Source: an uncultured Eubacteriales bacterium (lineage in GTDB: Bacteria; Bacillota; Clostridia; Oscillospirales; Oscillospiraceae). From it: DNA of 64,000 nt. The notes under the pieces are model-generated. The model worked only from the letters and a program-made list of their open reading frames with translations. It made no database searches and had not been told where the DNA came from. The position numbers and the translations under genes are program-made. Below, piece by piece: positions 1 through 6,541 of the stretch (positions within the stretch are counted from its first letter, which is position 1; each line of letters begins with the position of its first letter). The stretch is from positions 1 to 64,000 of the forward strand of contig URHT01000002.1 of the NCBI GenBank assembly GCA_900547745.1, given 5' to 3'.

Positions 1-40
1 AGCGTGTTATCCCAAAAACATAAATGAAGGAGGAAGCAAA

Positions 41-169
41 ATGACAAACGAAGAATTGAACACCGCTTTATATAACCGAACCAGATTTGAACCCGGTTTT
101 TTGACTAAAAAATACGCCGGTCTAACACGAAAACCGGGCCGTTCTAACACGAAAAATCGGCGAATTTAA
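41..169 (+). pseudogene. Short remnant resembling the N-terminus of a DUF3848 protein
   Basis: A 42-codon reading frame starts at an ATG eight bases after a strong AAGGAGGAAG-type ribosome site. Its first residues, MTNEELNTALY, resemble the start of DUF3848 proteins, which are common on clostridial plasmids and conjugative elements. The resemblance then stops: the remainder is basic and low in complexity and is encoded by a tandem 13-bp repeat. The family resemblance is from memory and not aligned. I read it as the broken front end of a mobile-element gene next to a tRNA integration hotspot. It could still be translated because its ribosome site is intact. Confidence 0.4.
121..155. repeat. 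Tandem 13-bp direct repeat
   Basis: TCTAACACGAAAA occurs at 121-133 and again at 143-155, a 22-bp period or two helical turns. The inverted form of the same word (TGTTAGAAC) occurs on the other side of the tRNA gene near 370-391. Helically phased short repeats beside a tRNA are what tyrosine-recombinase arm sites look like, but that role is inferred. Confidence 0.45.
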
Positions 170-187
170 GGAGCTGTGCAAAAAAGG

Positions 188-223
188 AAAGTCCAGCAAA
201 CCCTTGAGTTTACTGGACTTTTT
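188..223 (-). terminator. Intrinsic terminator of tRNA-Ser(CGA)
   Basis: Read leftward, the tRNA 3' end is followed at once by an AAGTCCAG ... CTGGACTT stem and then a T-rich run. It is immediately adjacent to the encoded CCA. Confidence 0.7.
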
Positions 224-312
224 TGGCGGAGAGGATGGGATTCGAACCCATGTGCGATTGCTCGCAAACTGATTTCGAGTCAGCCCCGTTATGACCACTT
301 CGATACCTCTCC
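224..312 (-). tRNA. tRNA-Ser (anticodon CGA)
   Basis: Read leftward this is a class II tRNA. The acceptor GGAGAGG pairs with CCTCTCC, the discriminator is G and CCA is encoded. The anticodon loop CTCGAAA carries CGA, and there is a long variable arm plus a normal T-loop TTCGAAT. It decodes UCG. The part from the anticodon loop to the 5' end (271-314 on the plus strand) is repeated exactly at 688-731 and imperfectly at 475-518, so the 5' half has been duplicated. No convincing promoter lies just upstream of this copy; the best one is beyond the furthest duplicate (746-774). Confidence 0.93.
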
Positions 313-474
313 GTATATGTCAAACACGGTCAGAACACCTTGAACCTCAAAAAAGAGGGAAAACCAAAATGTTAGAACGGCGTGTTAGAACAACGAAATA
401 TTTAGTTTTTAGAACCCGTGAAAACCCTTGAAAACAAAGGGAAACGGGTGGACGAAAAAGCCTGAGCTGCGGAG

Positions 475-518
475 GATTTCGAGTCAGCCTCGTTACGACC
501 ACTTCGATACATCTCCAT
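475..518 (-). repeat. Degenerate copy of the tRNA-Ser 5' half
   Basis: About 44 bp match the tRNA-Ser segment from the anticodon loop to the 5' end, with a few substitutions, for example CCTCGTTACG in place of CCCCGTTATG, and a changed acceptor (ATGGAGATG). No 3' half follows, so it cannot form a tRNA. It is older or more diverged than the copy at 688-731. Confidence 0.75.
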
Positions 519-687
519 GCTGTATTTTCAAGGCTTTGCGGGTTTCCGGCTGATTGATAACCAAGTGTAGAAATCGTAGACAAAGCGTAGAAAAACCGTA
601 GATATTCAGTTTTGAAAAAGTGTAGAAAAGCGGAAGAAGCCCGAAGTATCAAGGGTTTGCGAGGTCACCCCGGAAAGCGACCGACAC

Positions 688-731
688 GATTTCGAGTCAG
701 CCCCGTTATGACCACTTCGATACCTCTCCGT
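688..731 (-). repeat. Perfect 44-bp copy of the tRNA-Ser 5' half
   Basis: This segment equals 271-314 base for base: anticodon loop, D arm and 5' acceptor strand of tRNA-Ser(CGA), with no 3' half. It sits 14 bp downstream, in the leftward sense, of a good promoter (746-774). That places it where the original tRNA gene would have begun, and it fits the displaced half left when an element carrying its own 5' half inserted at the anticodon loop. Confidence 0.8.
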
Positions 732-745
732 GTGAGATGGTGTGT

Positions 746-774
746 ATCATACCACATTTTTCCCGGCGGCGCAA
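746..774 (-). promoter_or_regulatory. Orphaned sigma-A promoter, probably the original tRNA-Ser promoter
   Basis: Read leftward: -35 TTGCGC (769-774), a 17-bp spacer and -10 TATGAT (746-751). The predicted start lies about nine bases before the acceptor strand of the 5' half-tRNA at 688-731. Nothing else downstream on this strand needs a promoter except the half copies and, further on, the intact tRNA-Ser. Confidence 0.6.
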
Positions 775-833
775 CACCCTTTCCGGTATATTTTCCACCG
801 GCGGCTCATCTGCTGGAACAGGAGGTGTCAGCC

Positions 834-1460
834 ATGCGAAAACCTGCGAATACCGTATTCCTCTGGGGCAGCCCGGAAAACTACCCCAACTACCGGGCGG
901 CGCTGGAGTCCGTGGGCCTGCGTCCGGTGGCGGGCCGCAGCCTGATGGCGGCGCTGGGCTGCGGCGGCCTGCTGCTGCCCGGCGGCGGAGACATCCACGG
1001 CGCGCTGCCGCCGGAGGAGACGTTCCTGCTCCGCGCCTTCTGGGAGGCGCGCCGCCCGATCCTGGGCATCTGCCGGGGGATGCAGGCCCTCAACGTGTTC
1101 CGGGGCGGCACGCTGCGCAGCGGCGTTCCCGGCCACCAGCTGCCGGAGGGGGATATGGTACACCCTACCCGTGCGGAGGGCCTGATGGCGGCGCTGCTGT
1201 GGCCGTGCCCCGTGGTCAACAGCAATCACCATCAGGCGGTGGACAGGGCGGGGGAGGGCCTGCGGCTCTGCCAATGGGCGCTGGACGGCACGGCGGAGGC
1301 GCTGTACGCCCCGGATCGCCCGGTACTGGGGGTACAGTGGCACCCGGAGCGCCAGAGCTTTGCCCTGCGGCGGGAGGACGCCGCCGACGGCGCGCCGGTG
1401 TTCCGGTGGTTCAGAGACGCATTGACAAACGGCGGTGCCAGCCTATATAATGGAGACTGA
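834..1460 (+). CDS. Class I glutamine amidotransferase, peptidase C26 (gamma-glutamyl-GABA hydrolase) type
   Basis: A 208-residue cytosolic hydrolase. The nucleophile elbow GICRGMQ provides the catalytic Cys and the C-terminal VQWHPE provides the His-Glu pair of the class I amidotransferase triad. A GGGDIHG loop near residue 50 fits the family's oxyanion region. C26 members cleave gamma-glutamyl bonds, as in gamma-glutamyl-GABA, gamma-glutamyl-polyamine or poly-gamma-glutamate; the substrate here is unknown. The start at 834 is chosen because GGAGG lies at 821-825; the frame stays open upstream but runs through the tRNA repeat. It is slightly shorter than PuuD-type enzymes (about 250 residues). 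The promoter of the next gene lies in its last codons. Confidence 0.8.
   Translation: MRKPANTVFLWGSPENYPNYRAALESVGLRPVAGRSLMAALGCGGLLLPGGGDIHGALPPEETFLLRAFWEARRPILGICRGMQALNVFRGGTLRSGVPGHQLPEGDMVHPTRAEGLMAALLWPCPVVNSNHHQAVDRAGEGLRLCQWALDGTAEALYAPDRPVLGVQWHPERQSFALRREDAADGAPVFRWFRDALTNGGASLYNGD
1422..1451 (+). promoter_or_regulatory. Promoter of the EIIC-like permease gene
   Basis: Consensus -35 TTGACA (1422-1427), an 18-bp spacer and -10 TATAAT (1446-1451), overlapping the end of the upstream coding region. A GCCCGC-ACCT-GCGGGC hairpin (1463-1478) follows in the 5' leader. Confidence 0.75.
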
Positions 1461-1504
1461 CAGCCCGCACCTGCGGGCCACTGTTACATATGAGGTGGAA
1501 AAGA

Positions 1505-2611
1505 ATGGAAAAGATACGGGCATTCCTACGCCGCAAGGACATCGTTTTCTCCGCAAAGCGCTACTTCATCGACGCCATGGGCGCCATGGCCCAGGGGTTA
1601 TTCTGCACGCTGCTGGTGGGCACCATCCTCAACACGCTGGGGCAACAGTTTCATATCGGGTTCCTGAACGCCGTCATCGTCACGCTGGGAACGGGTGACG
1701 GCGCGGTGCATTACACCATCGGCGGGCTATGCTCGGCCATGGTGGGTCCCGGCATGGCGGTGGCCATCGCCCGGGCGCTGAACGCGCCGCCGCTGGTGCT
1801 GTTTTCCCTGATCCCCGTGGGCTTTGCCACCAACTATATGGGAGGCGCGGGCGGGCCGCTGGCCGTGCTGTTCGTGGCCATTCTGGCCGCCGAGGTGGGA
1901 AAGGCCGTCAGCAAGGAGACGAAGATCGACATTCTGGTGACGCCTATCGTCACGGTGCTGGTGGGCGTGGGCTTTGCTGCGTTGATCGCCGCGCCGGTGG
2001 GCAGTGCCGCTGCCGCCGTGGGGCAGGCCATCATCTGGGCCACGAAGCAGCAGCCCTTCTTCATGGGCATCATCGTCTCGGTGGTTATCGGCATCGCCTT
2101 GACGCTGCCCATCTCCTCTGCCGCCATCTGCTTTGCGCTGGGGCTGACGGGACTGGCCGGCGGCGCTGCGGTGGCGGGCTGCTGCGCCCAGATGGTGGGC
2201 TTTGCCGTCATGAGCTTTCCGGAAAACCGCTGGGGCGGTCTGGCGGCGCAGGGGTTGGGTACCAGCATGCTCCAGATGGGCAACATCGTCCGCAATCCGC
2301 GGATATGGATCCCGCCCACGCTGGCCTCGGCCATCACAGGCCCGCTGGCTACCTGTCTGTTCCGGCTGGAGATGAACGGCCCCGCTGTGTCCAGCGGCAT
2401 GGGCACCTGTGGTCTGGTGGGGCAGATCGGCGTCTACACCGGCTGGGTCAGCGACGTGGCCGCCGGTACGAAGGCCGCCATCACCGGCATGGACTGGCTG
2501 GGTCTGGTGCTGATCTCTTTCGTGCTGCCCGCCGTGCTGACGTGGCTCATCGCCGTGCCGCTGCGGAGGTGGGGCTGGATCCGGGAGGGCGATCTGAAGC
2601 TGGACCTGTGA
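1505..2611 (+). CDS. PTS EIIC-like integral membrane permease (orphan)
   Basis: A 368-residue, strongly hydrophobic protein of Gly/Ala-rich membrane segments resembling the PTS_EIIC_2-type IIC family: a TGDGAVHYTIGG segment, an NYMGGAGGPLA loop and an SFPENRWGGL stretch. No EIIA, EIIB or sugar-catabolic gene is nearby, so phosphotransfer coupling is not shown; an uncoupled or HPr-independent role is possible. The start at 1505 is preferred over the in-frame ATG at 1490 because GAGGTGG (1492-1498) then sits six bases upstream. The gene has its own promoter and is followed by palindromes ahead of a TetR gene. Confidence 0.65.
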   Translation: MEKIRAFLRRKDIVFSAKRYFIDAMGAMAQGLFCTLLVGTILNTLGQQFHIGFLNAVIVTLGTGDGAVHYTIGGLCSAMVGPGMAVAIARALNAPPLVLFSLIPVGFATNYMGGAGGPLAVLFVAILAAEVGKAVSKETKIDILVTPIVTVLVGVGFAALIAAPVGSAAAAVGQAIIWATKQQPFFMGIIVSVVIGIALTLPISSAAICFALGLTGLAGGAAVAGCCAQMVGFAVMSFPENRWGGLAAQGLGTSMLQMGNIVRNPRIWIPPTLASAITGPLATCLFRLEMNGPAVSSGMGTCGLVGQIGVYTGWVSDVAAGTKAAITGMDWLGLVLISFVLPAVLTWLIAVPLRRWGWIREGDLKLDL

Positions 2612-2643
2612 TCCGTCCGCCGCTGTCTGAAAATCAGGCAAAC

Positions 2644-2656
2644 GGCAGAATCTGCC
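2644..2656. repeat. Short palindrome GGCAGA-A-TCTGCC
   Basis: A 13-bp near-perfect palindrome between the EIIC gene and the TetR gene. Its half-site AATCTGCC recurs at about 2676-2683. It could be a weak hairpin or a second regulator site; nothing decides between these. Confidence 0.35.
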
Positions 2657-2698
2657 CAAGCCCGACAGATTGCAAAATCTGCCGAAACACGATACTAT

Positions 2699-2728
2699 CA
2701 ATGGACAGGGGCCTGCCCCTGTCCATTG
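2699..2728. promoter_or_regulatory. 30-bp perfect palindrome, candidate TetR operator
   Basis: Two perfect 14-bp arms (CAATGGACAGGGGC and its complement) flank a CT centre, 34 bp before the TetR start codon. There is no T-run on either strand, so it is a poor terminator. Size and position fit an autoregulatory TetR operator. This is inference. Confidence 0.5.
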
Positions 2729-2762
2729 ACACAAAACGGAAAGAGCGAAGCGAGGGAAACTC

Positions 2763-3332
2763 ATGGCGCAGACCACGAAAAAACGTATCATGGAGGGCTT
2801 TCTGGAGCTGCTGGAGCAGCGTCCGCTGGACAAGATCTCGGTGGTGGACGTTGCCGAGCACTGCGGCATCAACCGCAACACGTTCTATTACTATTACTGC
2901 GATATCTACGCACTGATCCGGGAACTGATGGAGACGGTGGCGGCACAGATGATCGCGGCCGGCCTGTCCGACCGCAACTGGACGGAGATCGCCCGGCAGG
3001 TGACGTGCTTCATGCGGGAGCACCGCAGGGCGGTGAACCATCTGTTCCACTCCAGCCAGCGGGAGCTGCTGGAGGATCACATCTACGAGGTGACCTACGC
3101 CGTCACGGAGTCGCTGGTGCGCCGCACCGCCGACGGCCTGCCGGTGTCGGAGGAGGATCTGCGCACGGTGACGCTGTACTTCACCAGTGCGCTGCTGGGC
3201 ATGATCTCCCGGTGGCTGCGCGTGGGCATGAAGGACGACGCCGAGGCAGCGGTGGAGCGCACCGGCTACCTGCTGGAGGGCACGCTGCGCCGCATGCTGG
3301 AGCGCAGCTGCGAGACGGGGAGGGGGACATGA
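2763..3332 (+). CDS. TetR/AcrR family transcriptional regulator
   Basis: A 189-residue one-component regulator. The N-terminal helix-turn-helix spans about residues 8-55, with the TetR signature INRNTFYYYYCDIYAL in the recognition-helix region. The rest is an all-helical ligand or dimer domain with a hydrophobic C-terminal stretch (TLYFTSALLGMISRWL) like the TetR_C_33 type. Its stop overlaps the ATG of the acyltransferase-like gene (ATGA), so it is translationally coupled to a membrane-lipid gene pair and probably controls it. The large palindrome at 2699-2728 is the likely binding site. The ligand is unknown. Confidence 0.85.
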   Translation: MAQTTKKRIMEGFLELLEQRPLDKISVVDVAEHCGINRNTFYYYYCDIYALIRELMETVAAQMIAAGLSDRNWTEIARQVTCFMREHRRAVNHLFHSSQRELLEDHIYEVTYAVTESLVRRTADGLPVSEEDLRTVTLYFTSALLGMISRWLRVGMKDDAEAAVERTGYLLEGTLRRMLERSCETGRGT

Positions 3333-3838
3333 GCGGCTTTCTCAGGTGCGCTCTGTACCTGCTGACGCTGGCGCTGCTGGCCCATCCGGTGGGACAGGCC
3401 CTGCCCCGCCGGTGGTTCGACGGCGGACGCTTTCCCTATGCATGCTACAAATGGGAAAAACAGGGTAAGCTCTATACGCGCATCGGCGTGGATCGCTGGA
3501 AAACGCTGGTGCCGGACATGAGCCGTATCCTGCCGGATATGGTGCGAAAGCAGGTGACGCCCACTGCTGTCACCGCCGCGCAGGCGGCTGTGCTGGTGCA
3601 GGAGACCTGCGTGGCCGAGGCGGTACACACCGCCTCCAGTCTGCTGGGGCTGATCTGCCTGTGGCTGTGGCCCGGCTGGGGCGGCGCCGCCGTATGGCTG
3701 GTGTGGTTCCTGCTGGGAAACCTGCCCTTCATTCTCATCCAACGCTACAACAGACCGCGGCTCATGCGGCTGCGGGACTTGCTGCAACGACGGGAGCAGC
3801 GGAAAGGAAACCATGAACATCCTGATACTGACCTGTAA
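3329..3838 (+). CDS. CrtO-like (glycosyl-diaponeurosporenoate acyltransferase family) membrane protein
   Basis: A 169-residue membrane protein with an N-terminal helix (about 4-20) and one or two C-terminal helices (about 105-145). The central RFPYACYKWEKQGKLY segment followed by RWKTLVPDM matches my recollection of the CrtO acyltransferase family signature (FPY...WEK.GK.Y...WK..LPD). CrtO acylates a glycosylated carotenoid in staphylococci; no carotenoid genes are visible here, so the substrate is more likely a glycolipid. ATGA overlap with the TetR gene upstream and a 26-base overlap with the glycosyltransferase downstream show tight co-expression. Confidence 0.6.
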   Translation: MSGFLRCALYLLTLALLAHPVGQALPRRWFDGGRFPYACYKWEKQGKLYTRIGVDRWKTLVPDMSRILPDMVRKQVTPTAVTAAQAAVLVQETCVAEAVHTASSLLGLICLWLWPGWGGAAVWLVWFLLGNLPFILIQRYNRPRLMRLRDLLQRREQRKGNHEHPDTDL

Positions 3839-4940
3839 TACCGGCGGCGGACACAACGCCGTGGCCGCCGCACTCACCGAGGAATTCCAGAGCCGGGGCG
3901 CGGACTGCACCGTGCTGGACGGGTTGTCCTTCATCTCCCAGAAGGCGTCGAAATTCGTGTCCCGCTGGCACACGCGGCTGTACCGCCACCACCCCCACCT
4001 CTACAAGGCGGGGTACATGACCGCCGAGGAGGAGACGGGCCGCGCCGTGCCGAAAAACAACCCGGTCGACCGCTATCTGGCCCGGGGCGCACGCCGACTG
4101 TACCGTTATTTGCAGGCCCAGCGGTGCGACGCCGTGGTGTGCGTCCATGTGATCCCGGCGCTGATGATGACCATGCTCCGGCAGAACGGCGGCGCGGCCA
4201 TGCCGTTCTGCTTCGTGGCCACGGACTACACCTGCTCGCCCACCGTGGGCAGCTGTACGCCGGACATCTGCGTTATTCCCCATCAGGAACTGGCGGAGGA
4301 GTTTATCCGCTGCGGTATGGCGGCGGAGACGCTGCTGCCCGCCGGTATTCCCACCCGCAGCGTGTTCCGTGCGCCGGTGGATCGGGCCGCCGCCCGGCGG
4401 GAGCTGGAGCTGCCGGCGGAGGGGCGGCACATCCTGCTGATGAGCGGCAGCATCGGCTGCGGGCCCATGACGGAGCTGGCCCGCCGGCTGGACGAACTGC
4501 TGCCGGAGGGGGACTATGCCACGGTGCTGTGCGGCAGCAACCGCCAGATGCTCTACGCCCTGCAGATGCGCAGTCTGCTGCGGGTGCAGGCGGTGGGCTT
4601 CACCTCCCGGGTGGCACAGTATATGGACAGCGCCGACCTGCTGGTGTCCAAGCCCGGCGGCATCAGCATCACCGAGGCCGCCTGCAAGGGAGTCCCCATG
4701 CTGCTGGCCGATCTGGTAGGCGGCTGTGAGACGCGGAACCAGGCGTTTTTCGCTGCCCACGGCTGGGCGGAGCTCTGCGATACCAGCGCCATCGCGGACA
4801 GTGCGCTGTCCCTGCTGGCGGACAACGCCCGGCGGCAGGCGCTGGTGGAGGCACAGCGCCGGGACTTCGACGGACAGGCCGCCGCCCGCGTGGCGGAGGC
4901 GGTGCTGTGCCGCTGCGGCAGAACGCCTGCCGCCGTATAA
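3813..4940 (+). CDS. Diacylglycerol/MGDG-synthase-type glycosyltransferase (GT28 family)
   Basis: A 375-residue peripheral membrane enzyme. The N-terminal ILTCNTGGGHNAVAAAL loop is the MGDG-synthase acceptor-side glycine motif, and the C-terminal half has the GT28 nucleotide-sugar pocket LVSKPGGISITEA around residues 277-289. Relatives (UgtP, MGDG synthase) move glucose or galactose from UDP-sugar to diacylglycerol, making glycolipids and anchors for lipoteichoic acid. The gene overlaps the CrtO-like acyltransferase by 26 bases, suggesting the two act in sequence on one lipid. A strong terminator closes the TetR-acyltransferase-glycosyltransferase operon. Acceptor and sugar are not determinable here. 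Confidence 0.85.
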   Translation: MNILILTCNTGGGHNAVAAALTEEFQSRGADCTVLDGLSFISQKASKFVSRWHTRLYRHHPHLYKAGYMTAEEETGRAVPKNNPVDRYLARGARRLYRYLQAQRCDAVVCVHVIPALMMTMLRQNGGAAMPFCFVATDYTCSPTVGSCTPDICVIPHQELAEEFIRCGMAAETLLPAGIPTRSVFRAPVDRAAARRELELPAEGRHILLMSGSIGCGPMTELARRLDELLPEGDYATVLCGSNRQMLYALQMRSLLRVQAVGFTSRVAQYMDSADLLVSKPGGISITEAACKGVPMLLADLVGGCETRNQAFFAAHGWAELCDTSAIADSALSLLADNARRQALVEAQRRDFDGQAAARVAEAVLCRCGRTPAAV

Positions 4941-4948
4941 GACGCGTG

Positions 4949-4985
4949 TAAGAGAACCGGCAGCACAGCTGCCGGTTCTCTTTTG
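4949..4985 (+). terminator. Terminator of the TetR-glycolipid operon
   Basis: A 13-bp stem (AGAGAACCGGCAG / CTGCCGGTTCTCT) with a CACAG loop, followed by TTTT. Confidence 0.85.
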
Positions 4986-5016
4986 CGCGCTTCGGGCAGA
5001 TTGTACAACGCTTCTC

Positions 5017-5046
5017 TTGCATTTCGGAGCATCTGTCGTATATAAT
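5017..5046 (+). promoter_or_regulatory. Promoter of the small alarmone synthetase gene
   Basis: -35 TTGCAT (5017-5022), an 18-bp spacer and consensus -10 TATAAT (5041-5046). Confidence 0.75.
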
Positions 5047-5130
5047 AGAAAAAAGAAACGGGTTTGTTCATAAGCAGGACATACTTTCGCGTTATGATGC
5101 GCGCATGAGGAAAGAAGGAGGGCATTGCCC

Positions 5131-5817
5131 ATGATGATCGAAAAGAGCGGCAGCATCCGGCTGCGGGATATCCCTGTGGCCGGGAACCTGCCGCCGGAGC
5201 AGCAGGCGTTGGCTGCCGGGATGGTGCGCGTGACCCATCTGTACCGCAGCGCCCTGAAGGTGGCTGTGACGCAGATGGAGATACTGGACGAGGAATTCGC
5301 CCGGATGTACGACCATTCGCCCATCCACCACATCGAGTACCGCATCAAGTCGCTGGACAGCATCGTGGATAAGCTGAGGCGCCGGGGCTACGATGTGACC
5401 ATCGACAACATCTACGCCCACATACAGGATCTGGCGGGGATCCGCGTTATCTGCAATTACATGGACGATATCTACTACCTCCGCTCGCTGCTGACCCGGT
5501 TCGAGTCGTTCAGGGTCATCCGGGAGGTGGATTACATCAAGGAGCCCAAGCCATCCGGCTACCGCAGCCTGCATCTGGTGGTGAACGTGCCCATCGTCAT
5601 CTCCGAGGGTACCATGGTGCTGCCGGTGGAGATTCAGCTGCGCACCATCGCCATGGACATGTGGGCCAGTCTGGAGCACGAGCTGCGCTACAAGTCCGAC
5701 CGGAAGTTCACCGACGAGGACGCCGCCCGGCTGCGCCTGTGCTCCGACGCCATCAGCGAGATCGATCAGGAGATGCAGGACATCTACCAGGGGCAGGAGC
5801 CCCGCTACCACGCCTGA
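5131..5817 (+). CDS. Small alarmone synthetase (RelP/RelQ-type GTP pyrophosphokinase)
   Basis: A 228-residue cytosolic enzyme with a RelA/SpoT synthetase domain and no hydrolase, TGS or ACT domains, the layout of small alarmone synthetases. It transfers pyrophosphate from ATP to GDP or GTP to give (p)ppGpp. Motifs seen: HHIEYRIKSLDSIVDKL, DLAGIRVIC, the substrate-loop KPSGYRSLHL and VEIQLRT followed by WASLEHELRYK. AAGGAGGG precedes the ATG at 5131, which I prefer to the in-frame TTG at 5125 or the adjacent ATG at 5134. Monocistronic, with its own promoter and a strong terminator. Confidence 0.9.
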   Translation: MMIEKSGSIRLRDIPVAGNLPPEQQALAAGMVRVTHLYRSALKVAVTQMEILDEEFARMYDHSPIHHIEYRIKSLDSIVDKLRRRGYDVTIDNIYAHIQDLAGIRVICNYMDDIYYLRSLLTRFESFRVIREVDYIKEPKPSGYRSLHLVVNVPIVISEGTMVLPVEIQLRTIAMDMWASLEHELRYKSDRKFTDEDAARLRLCSDAISEIDQEMQDIYQGQEPRYHA

Positions 5818-5824
5818 AAACGGA

Positions 5825-5864
5825 ACAGAGGGTGCACACCGCAGGTGTGCGCCCTCTGTTTTTG
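5825..5864 (+). terminator. Terminator after the alarmone synthetase gene
   Basis: A roughly 14-bp stem (AGAGGGTGCACACC against GGTGTGCGCCCTCT, one T-G pair) with a CGCA loop and a GTTTTTG tail. The convergent gene ends just beyond it. Confidence 0.85.
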
Positions 5865-5868
5865 TCCG

Positions 5869-6345
5869 TTACGCGGCGGCGCGGAACACCTCCACGCCCA
5901 GCTGGCTCAGTCCTCCCATGATGACGCCCGCCAGCAGCACGCCGCCCGTGCAGGCCAGCACGCTCTTTTTGAAGTCCATGTCCAGCAGACTGGCCGCCAG
6001 CGTGCCCGTCCACGCGCCGGTGCCCGGCAGGGGGATGCCCACGAACAGCAGCAGCGCCCAGTACAGGCCGCGCCCGGCCTTCTGCTGCAGCTTCCGCCCG
6101 GCCTTCTCGCCCTTTTCCAGACAGAACGTGAAAAATTTTCCGATCACCGGCTTATCGCTGCCCCAGACCAGCACCTTCCGGGCGAAGAGGTAGATCATCG
6201 GCACCGGCAGCATATTGCCCACGATGGCGATGCAGTACGTCAGCCACAGCGGCAGACCGAAGCCCACGCCGTAGGGGATGGCGCCCCGCAGCTCGATAAT
6301 GGGCACCATGGACACGAAAAAGACGATGAGATAGTGTTTCAGCAT
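5869..6345 (-). CDS. Small multidrug export family (COG2426) membrane protein
   Basis: A 158-residue integral membrane protein with about five hydrophobic segments. The N-terminal VSMVPIIELRGAIPYGVG and the later FVGIPLPGTGAWTGTLAA motifs are the hallmark of the COG2426 'small multi-drug export' family, whose true substrate is unproven. The start at 6345 is preceded by AAGGAG about 11 bases upstream. A good leftward promoter (6380-6408) drives it alone; it converges with the alarmone synthetase gene. Confidence 0.75.
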   Translation of the reverse strand: MLKHYLIVFFVSMVPIIELRGAIPYGVGFGLPLWLTYCIAIVGNMLPVPMIYLFARKVLVWGSDKPVIGKFFTFCLEKGEKAGRKLQQKAGRGLYWALLLFVGIPLPGTGAWTGTLAASLLDMDFKKSVLACTGGVLLAGVIMGGLSQLGVEVFRAAA

Positions 6346-6379
6346 AGACCGGGATACTCCTTTTTCCAAAACTGTCCCT

Positions 6380-6408
6380 ATTATACCCGTTCTGCCCCGC
6401 TTTGGCAA
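6380..6408 (-). promoter_or_regulatory. Promoter of the COG2426 gene
   Basis: Leftward -35 TTGCCA (6403-6408), a 17-bp spacer and consensus -10 TATAAT (6380-6385). Confidence 0.75.
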
Positions 6409-6471
6409 GAACGTCAAAGACCCGCAGGAAAGCACCCTGAAAATTTTACTTCTTTTTTATGCGCCGCCCTG

Positions 6472-6500
6472 TCGACAAATGTCCGCCCATCCTGTATACT
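6472..6500 (+). promoter_or_regulatory. Promoter of the Na/Pi cotransporter gene
   Basis: -35 TCGACA (6472-6477), a 17-bp spacer and -10 TATACT (6495-6500). Confidence 0.65.
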
Positions 6501-6541
6501 GATAGCAGTTATTACGGTAGATAATGGGAGGGGATGCGCAT

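Larger units (their letters stand above)
313..745. other. Non-coding integration scar between tRNA-Ser and the first host gene
   Basis: No supported gene lies here. The stretch is more AT-rich than the rest of the window. It holds two copies of the tRNA-Ser 5' half, inverted TGTTAGAAC words near 370-391, and a run of spaced GTAGA words between about 566 and 627. I interpret it as attachment-site debris left by one or more integrative elements that used the tRNA-Ser gene. No integrase or excisionase gene remains. Confidence 0.5.

Noticed and set aside
475..518. Possible second tRNA-Ser gene
   Set aside because: Only the 5' half is present; no T arm, variable arm or 3' acceptor follows.
566..627. 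Run of GTAGA words as a CRISPR array
   Set aside because: Words are 5-6 bp, irregularly spaced (about 10-20 bp), with no spacer-sized units; better read as recombinase arm sites or low complexity. No CRISPR-like repeat was seen anywhere in the window.
612..833. Upstream extension of the C26 amidotransferase gene
   Set aside because: The extra 74 codons run through the duplicated tRNA half and lack a ribosome site; the family start fits 834.
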